Source: Strongylocentrotus purpuratus (Eukaryota; Echinodermata; Echinoidea; Camarodonta; Strongylocentrotidae). From it: a stretch of DNA of 64,000 nt. The notes under the pieces are model-generated. The model ran no database searches. It saw only the letters and a program-made list of their open reading frames with translations, and was not told the origin of the DNA. The stretch spans positions 26,772,291-26,836,290 of the forward strand of contig NW_022145604.1 in assembly GCF_000002235.5 (NCBI RefSeq), given 5' to 3'. Positions 59,176 through 64,000 of this stretch are shown here, piece after piece (the stretch's first letter is position 1; every line of letters starts with the position of its first letter). Made by a program: the position numbers and the translations under genes.

Positions 59176-59280
59176 AATTCGTCCTTGTTTTCACGAAGTG
59201 ACGGTAGTGAGGAAAATCGTAATGCAAAGTGAATGCAATTTTTTTTCACTACCGTCACTTCGTGAAAACAGCGACGAATT
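59176..59280 (-). mobile_element. Short perfect-hairpin MITE (family H), copy 2
   Basis: AATTCGTCCTTGTTTTCACG to its near complement ending AAAACAGCGACGAATT. Nearly identical to 3459-3560 but inverted, and slightly more complete: both outer AATTCGTC ends are present here. Confidence 0.88.
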
Positions 59281-59790
59281 GTCTGAATGTAACAGATCAT
59301 TTTCGTAATGTACACAATAGGCGCTTAATCCTCCGCGAAAGTTCCTTAGTGATGATCTATTTCAGCATCTGTTACAAGATATTCCATTTCATTAATAAGT
59401 GAGAAATTGCCAATTATATACATACTTATTGTTACTAGGTCGGGCAGGCGACAATCTGCATGCAACCTAGCAAACGCCCAATATTAGAAGCATACTTTTC
59501 GCCTGTCACATTAAACTCACTTCATATGACGATATTCTTACTTGATTTAAGTTGAAATGAAAAGACTCTGTAAATCAGCAACTTAATTATATTTGTTGGA
59601 AGATTAATTGGTTGATTGTTACATACGAGATACACTTCAACTAGTAATTTATTACTCTTCAGAGTCCCCGTCTTATAAGGAGCTGCGATTGATCCAAATC
59701 AATCGCAAGTTGGCAGTCCTCTATCTCTTATGTACAAATTGCAATCAATATCAACACTTTGAATTTATATATAAAAACAACTTGAAGCAG

Positions 59791-60179
59791 TTAAAGATAA
59801 AGTTGAGTTCTGGTCATGCGATTGCAAATGTGAAAGAAACGGTGTGGAATCGATCACAAAGGTTGATCATCTACATCTAGCATATAAGTATTGGTGTGTA
59901 CTGCAAAGTTCTGAAGTCATCAAAATGATAAGAAATTTGGCCCACTCTTGGTAAAGTTACAAGCACTGTACGCAGAAATATGAATATGGGACTACACAAA
60001 CATGTGGCATAAAAAACCGTCCCGATTTGTATGCTGTTACATGCCATATTTAGAATATTAAGGCAATTGAATAGCCATGCTTTTCAGGGAAAATTATTTA
60101 TCTGATATTCTTCCAGACTTGCATAATAAAAATCTTTTTTTCCCCTTCACTTCTTCCCAGAACTCAACCTTCTCTTTAA
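59791..60179 (+). mobile_element. TTAA-flanked MITE (family A), copy
   Basis: Starts TTAAAGATAAAGTTGAGTTC and ends GAACTCAACCTTCTCTTTAA; inverted repeats of about 23 bp, TTAA at both ends, 389 bp. Non-coding. Confidence 0.9.
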
Positions 60180-60239
60180 GACCGTGTCCAGACGTATACG
60201 TGTATGTGTCTAGACGTGCGCTTGTGCCTGTGAATCCAA

Positions 60240-60915
60240 TCATATGCTTGTTTTAACTTGCGCTGTCCATACATAATTATTTAGATGATACTCTGTATAT
60301 CTACCTACGCAGTGACACAATTGTGATTGGATGGACAGCGAAAATTTGTGTAACATTGCACGTCTGACTAAAGTCATTGGGGGAAATGTACGACACCAAA
60401 TTATTAAAGTGACATTGCATGGGTACACTTTCCAGTCCCTGGTGTATTTTCATGTTCATGCGCCACGTATGGACAGCGAAATGCAGGGTTTCTCATAACG
60501 CATGATTAGAACCAAGAAAGATAAACTACACAGGCCCTACGTGTGGACACGAAACGGGCGGCCTATTTTCAGATTTTCTTTCATATTCAGTATATTCAGA
60601 CTCGTGCAAAAACCGTATGGACAACGAAATGTCGTATGTTTAACCTCGTGCGATTGCAACCACGGAAGCAAACACAAAAAAAAAAAAGGGAAAAACAAAT
60701 CTACATAATGGACACAACATGCGTAGTCTATTCTCTGAAATATTAGAAGTATGACATATTACTCGTTTGTAACCATTTGTAATTTGAATGACGGATAGAT
60801 TGCGTATGGACACCACATTGCAAACTTTGATTCTCTGTAGTGTATTTAACTTATACGATACGGTATGGACAACGTTATGTCGTGTTTCTAATCAAATCTA
60901 ATTGGCATTATCATA
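60240..60915. repeat. Degenerate repeats built on GTATGGACAACGAAATG
   Basis: Related motifs at about 60329, 60469, 60541, 60615, 60707, 60805 and 60862, e.g. CGTATGGACAGCGAAATG, CGTATGGACAACGAAATG and GGTATGGACAACGTTATG, several followed by 'tcgt.tttctaa'-like wording. One inverted occurrence (GCTGTCCATAC) is at 60262. Spacing about 60-140 bp. Probably an old tandem array. Confidence 0.6.
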
Positions 60916-61464
60916 ATCAGGACAAAATTACGTCTATACGACACCGGACACATCTTTGATGAAATAAAAGCGTGTTTCTTGCAGCTGCAGCTATTAATAA
61001 TCGTGATTGATTCTACTAATCGTAACAAGCTTTCTTGCGACCATTACCATCATCAGGACATTAAGTAACGAACCATGTTTACCTCTGAAAGTAGCCCTGA
61101 TCTACAGGCCTGATAAGTTTGAGGGCAATATTCGTGCCATTCATTACCACCAAGTTTTCCCCGAATACTTCACGCGGGCCGCTGCAGCTATATAGCTGAA
61201 TCCAATAACCTTTTATTTGCCACACGATTGATATCGTTTACAATCCATTTGATCTGCCAGAAGCGTTCCATAAATGGAAACTCTCCTGGAACTTTTAGGG
61301 TCTTTATTTTCGATTTCAATTTCAGCCCGGGGTGGCGAAGTGGCGTATTACCCCTTAACTGTGATTTTGTTTTTGGGTGTTTCTGTGGATTCTGTATTGA
61401 TCCAAGTTTGTTTTGCTCGTCAGGTTACAGTTGAGTTTTTTTTCTTCTTCAATATTTAGACCTC

Positions 61465-61615
61465 CATGCAAGGTCACTGACAGGTGGTTACCTCATCAAA
61501 TCACCTCTCAATTAACATAAGAAAAAGGGGATCATGGGGGACCAACATGGACCGATTAGGCATTGGTGGCTGTATAGAGGGCGCAAGCAGCTACAAGTAG
61601 TGCAGTGGGGCTTTA
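61465..61615 (-). repeat. Dispersed repeat R3, copy 3 (reversed)
   Basis: Contains 'aaagaggatcatggggga'-like wording (here AAAAAGGGGATCATGGGGGA), 'tgtatagagggcgcaagcag' and CTACAAGTAGTGCAGTGGGG, the complement of copies 1 and 2. Confidence 0.83.
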
Positions 61616-61982
61616 ATTCTACTTGTTAAGGTGAACGCATCATGTTATATCATTTCAATCTGATTCTTTTTGTTATGCTCTCAAATTATAAATATGACTA
61701 GATATATTCTCCAGCTTACTCTCCACGTGGATGTAATCCTTTATACCCATATCTGCGTCCAAACAATTAACTGTTTATGGTTTTCGGGAATATGTATTTT
61801 GATGCAATATAATCGAGATTCTTCTCAACCCTTACGATCCACAGGTCATCCATGTTTACTTCGTAATCAACATTGGATTCAACTTTAGACGGTGCCTTTT
61901 AAAATGAAATTGCATGACCGGTACTCGTTCATCTTGAAGTGTTCAATTTCGTATTTTCGTGTTCCCTTGCCCTTCTGTACCA

Positions 61983-62232
61983 GGCATGTGTCTTAAAAAA
62001 TCGATGAGGCACAGACATTGCAACATTCGAGCGCGGTTTATATTTCATAAGGCTGCTATAGACGGCAGAGTCTTCTCGCCCAAAAGAAGCACTTTGTTCC
62101 GTGGTCCGTCATTTTCCGAAAGGGGAACATGTGCCTGGAAATCAATTAGGTGCTGACGTTGTGCGCGGTTTATGTTACAGAAGGCGGCTATAGACGAGGC
62201 ATTCGTCTCGCCCAAAGAAGAACCTCTTTCCT
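61983..62232. repeat. Diverged tandem duplication, about 125-bp unit
   Basis: Unit 1 has 'gcgcggtttatatttcataa', 'ggctgctatagacggcagag' and 'tctcgcccaaaagaag'. Unit 2 has 'gcgcggtttatgttacagaa', 'ggcggctatagacgaggcat' and 'tctcgcccaaagaag'. It abuts the next MITE. Confidence 0.8.
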
Positions 62233-62244
62233 TACCAGCGTCAC

Positions 62245-62632
62245 TTAAAGAGAAGGTGGAGTTCTGGGAAGAGGTGAAATACAATGTCTGAGCGTTATCA
62301 TTGTTATTATGCAAGATTGCAAGTGTGAAAGAACATCAGACAACAAATGTTCCCTGGAAAGCATGGCTCTTCAAATGCCTTCATATTCTAAATATGACAA
62401 GTAACTGCTTGAAAATAAGGCCCGATTTTTATGCCACATGTTTGTGTAGACCCATTTACATTTTTCTGTGTACAGTAATTTTTACTTTATCAAGTCTTGG
62501 CGAAATTTCTTATCATTTTGATGACTCCAGTACACCCAATACTTATATGCTAGATGATCAACCTTTTCTGATCGATTCCACAACGTTTCTTTCACAAAGT
62601 ATAGCATGACCAGAACTCAACTTTATCTTTAA
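62245..62632 (-). mobile_element. TTAA-flanked MITE (family A), copy
   Basis: Starts TTAAAGAGAAGGTGGAGTTC and ends GAACTCAACTTTATCTTTAA; 388 bp, almost the same length as the 59791 copy but inverted. The shared interior includes 'cttttctgatcgattccaca' and 'tcatttttgatgactccag'-like wording. Confidence 0.9.
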
Positions 62633-62719
62633 ATTTGGCGATGTTTCTTCTTTAATGAATCTGGACAAATCTGATTTTACAAACACCTACACATCATAAA
62701 CGTTGGCGACACATTCAAA

Positions 62720-62890
62720 GGTCGAACACAGGGCAGTGCAGAATTGTGTCCTTATACTACAGCTTATAAGGTCATGGGTTCAATGCCCATGTTGATGCTC
62801 ATAGGCCCACGCTTTAGGGCGATGCAACTATCTCATCCGCCCTATTTTTGTATTTAAGGGTGGTGGCCTAACATGCCTATTTGATGTGAA
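62720..62890 (+). mobile_element. tRNA-type SINE, tentative
   Basis: B-box-like GGGTTCAATGCCC at 62769; body with 'cgctttagggcgatgcaact'. The A box is not clear. Confidence 0.3.
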
Positions 62891-62942
62891 GCTTTCGTCT
62901 GAACTGTACTGTACATACCGACTTGCCTTGTTAAAAGCATAA

Positions 62943-63515
62943 TTAAAGGGATAGTTGAGTTCTGTTGCAGAGGGTGCAACACAAAATAATTTTTTGTGTG
63001 AGATAATGAAAAACTGAGTGACAAATTTGAAAGAACATAATATTTAAATGAAAAAAAATCATCTTTGTTTGATCAAAATCGGTTCAGGGACGGCCGAAAT
63101 ATAACGATTTCTAATACTTGTGTACCACCACAAATGTTAGATATTTTGAAAAATTTGAAAAAACCGTTGAAAAAAAACGAAATAACGGCTTTTACGTCGT
63201 ATTTCAGCCAATGCCGATGTTGTTTTTTATTGGCATCTTCGTGTTGCTTATATTACGCACAACCAGCCGGCCCATGTATTGTTATTTTTAATTAAATAAA
63301 AAATTAACGGTCACCGTGTTTTTTTTAAAGTGGAGCTGAATTGGAATGCTCGTATTGGCTAAATTTCACATATTTTGAGGCCTAAAATTACCTTCGAAGC
63401 AATTTTAGGTTCTAAAAGGGCACTAGAAATGTCATAGATAAGAATAAGAGCAATAACCATGCACTTTGAAGGCATTTGCGATCTTATAACAGACGGAACT
63501 CAACTATCCCTTTAA
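62943..63515. mobile_element. TTAA-flanked MITE (family A-long)
   Basis: Starts TTAAAGGGATAGTTGAGTTC and ends GAACTCAACTATCCCTTTAA, which are exact complements over 20 bp. 573 bp; the interior differs from the 389-bp copies but the ends are close relatives. The frame at 63065-63295 inside it is not called. Confidence 0.9.
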
Positions 63516-63644
63516 ATACTGCAAATTCTTTTGTGGATAATAATTACCAGACACATTATAAACCGTACTGACAGTATTCGTATACATGTTATAATAAGGT
63601 AGTTTTTTTATTTGATTTGATTTGATGATATTTACAAAAAATGT

Positions 63645-64000
63645 TTAAAGGTAAAGACCAGTATTGGAAACGCCCCAATTTAAAAAAAATGAAATGGAAG
63701 CTCTCATTACCAATCATGTGAAAGAATATGTTTTGAATAATACATGATGATAACAAATTTGCCGGGAAACCGCCTACTAATTCATATATTTGGTAAATTT
63801 GTTTCTCTCATGGTCTGTGAGAGATATAGGGTAGTCCCATATACATCTTTCTGTGTATAGTGCTTGTAACTTTACGAAGAATGGGCCAAATTTCTTATCA
63901 TTTTGATGATTCCAGAACCTTACAGATGCTAGATGCTAGATGATCAACCTTTTCTGATCGATTCCACAACGTTTCTTTCACAATGCAATCGCATGACCAT
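63645..64000 (-). mobile_element. TTAA-flanked MITE (family A), cut by the window end
   Basis: The right half (about 63840-64000) matches the 62245 copy through ATTCCACAACGTTTCTTTCA and GCAATCGCATGACCA. A possible left boundary, TTAAAGGTAAAGACCAGTAT at 63645, has a different end sequence from the other copies, so the left half may be a different element. Confidence 0.65.

Overview
This is animal nuclear DNA dominated by non-coding sequence and repeats. It is AT-rich, carries very long (GA)n microsatellites, (ATC)n and (ACT)n tracts, poly-G/C runs, many short inverted-repeat DNA elements (MITEs), tRNA-derived SINEs and worn pieces of non-LTR retrotransposons (LINEs). There are no bacterial-style operons, rRNA genes or intact long reading frames. 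Several repeat styles (elements ending in CCCGTTTCACAAAG, CAGTCGC or GGGTGTTGCACAAAGATC; TTAA-flanked MITEs; (GA)n everywhere) recall echinoderm, especially sea urchin, genomes. That taxonomic reading is from memory of repeat styles, not from a conserved gene, and is moderate at best.

Layout. 0-2 kb: end of a TTAA MITE, then a very diverged purine-rich tandem array interrupted by a SINE tail. 2.9-4.5 kb: GA microsatellite field holding a perfect hairpin MITE. 4.7-9.5 kb: SINE tail, small tandem repeats, a CGTTTCAC MITE, one candidate exon (8.1-8.4 kb), a TTAA element and a tandem duplication. 9.7-16 kb: a second CGTTTCAC MITE, GA tracts, a LINE 3' end and a 20-bp tandem repeat. 16.2-16.7 kb: a striking 0.49-kb foldback. 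17-25.3 kb: short tandem foldback, a TTAA MITE, a SINE, a LINE-derived palindrome, a LINE 3' end and a CAGTCGC MITE. 25.8-28 kb: one repeat nested in another, then a SINE split by a GC-rich MITE. 28.2-31.5 kb: two candidate exons, a LINE reverse-transcriptase fragment and a repeat copy. 32.5-44.7 kb: CT/GA microsatellites, several SINEs and a 0.7-kb trinucleotide field. 45-50.1 kb: a second copy of the 18.4-kb MITE, a long-armed MITE and the 3' end of an L2/CR1-like LINE. 52-57 kb: GA tract, a candidate first coding exon, a foldback, a hAT-type MITE with a clear 8-bp target duplication and an (ACT)n field. 58.4-64 kb: the twin of the hairpin MITE, a degenerate GTATGGACA array and a cluster of TTAA MITEs; the window ends inside a repeat of the same family that it starts in.

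No host gene could be identified with confidence. Several short stretches look coding (codon texture, nearby splice-like sites) and are listed as low-confidence candidate exons. The best reading is intergenic and/or intronic DNA. I see no LTR element, Polinton or other virus-like element. The most informative content is repeat biology: at least three MITE families with TTAA target sites, SINEs that share a 3' tail with a LINE in the same window, nested insertions, and duplicated microsatellite blocks.
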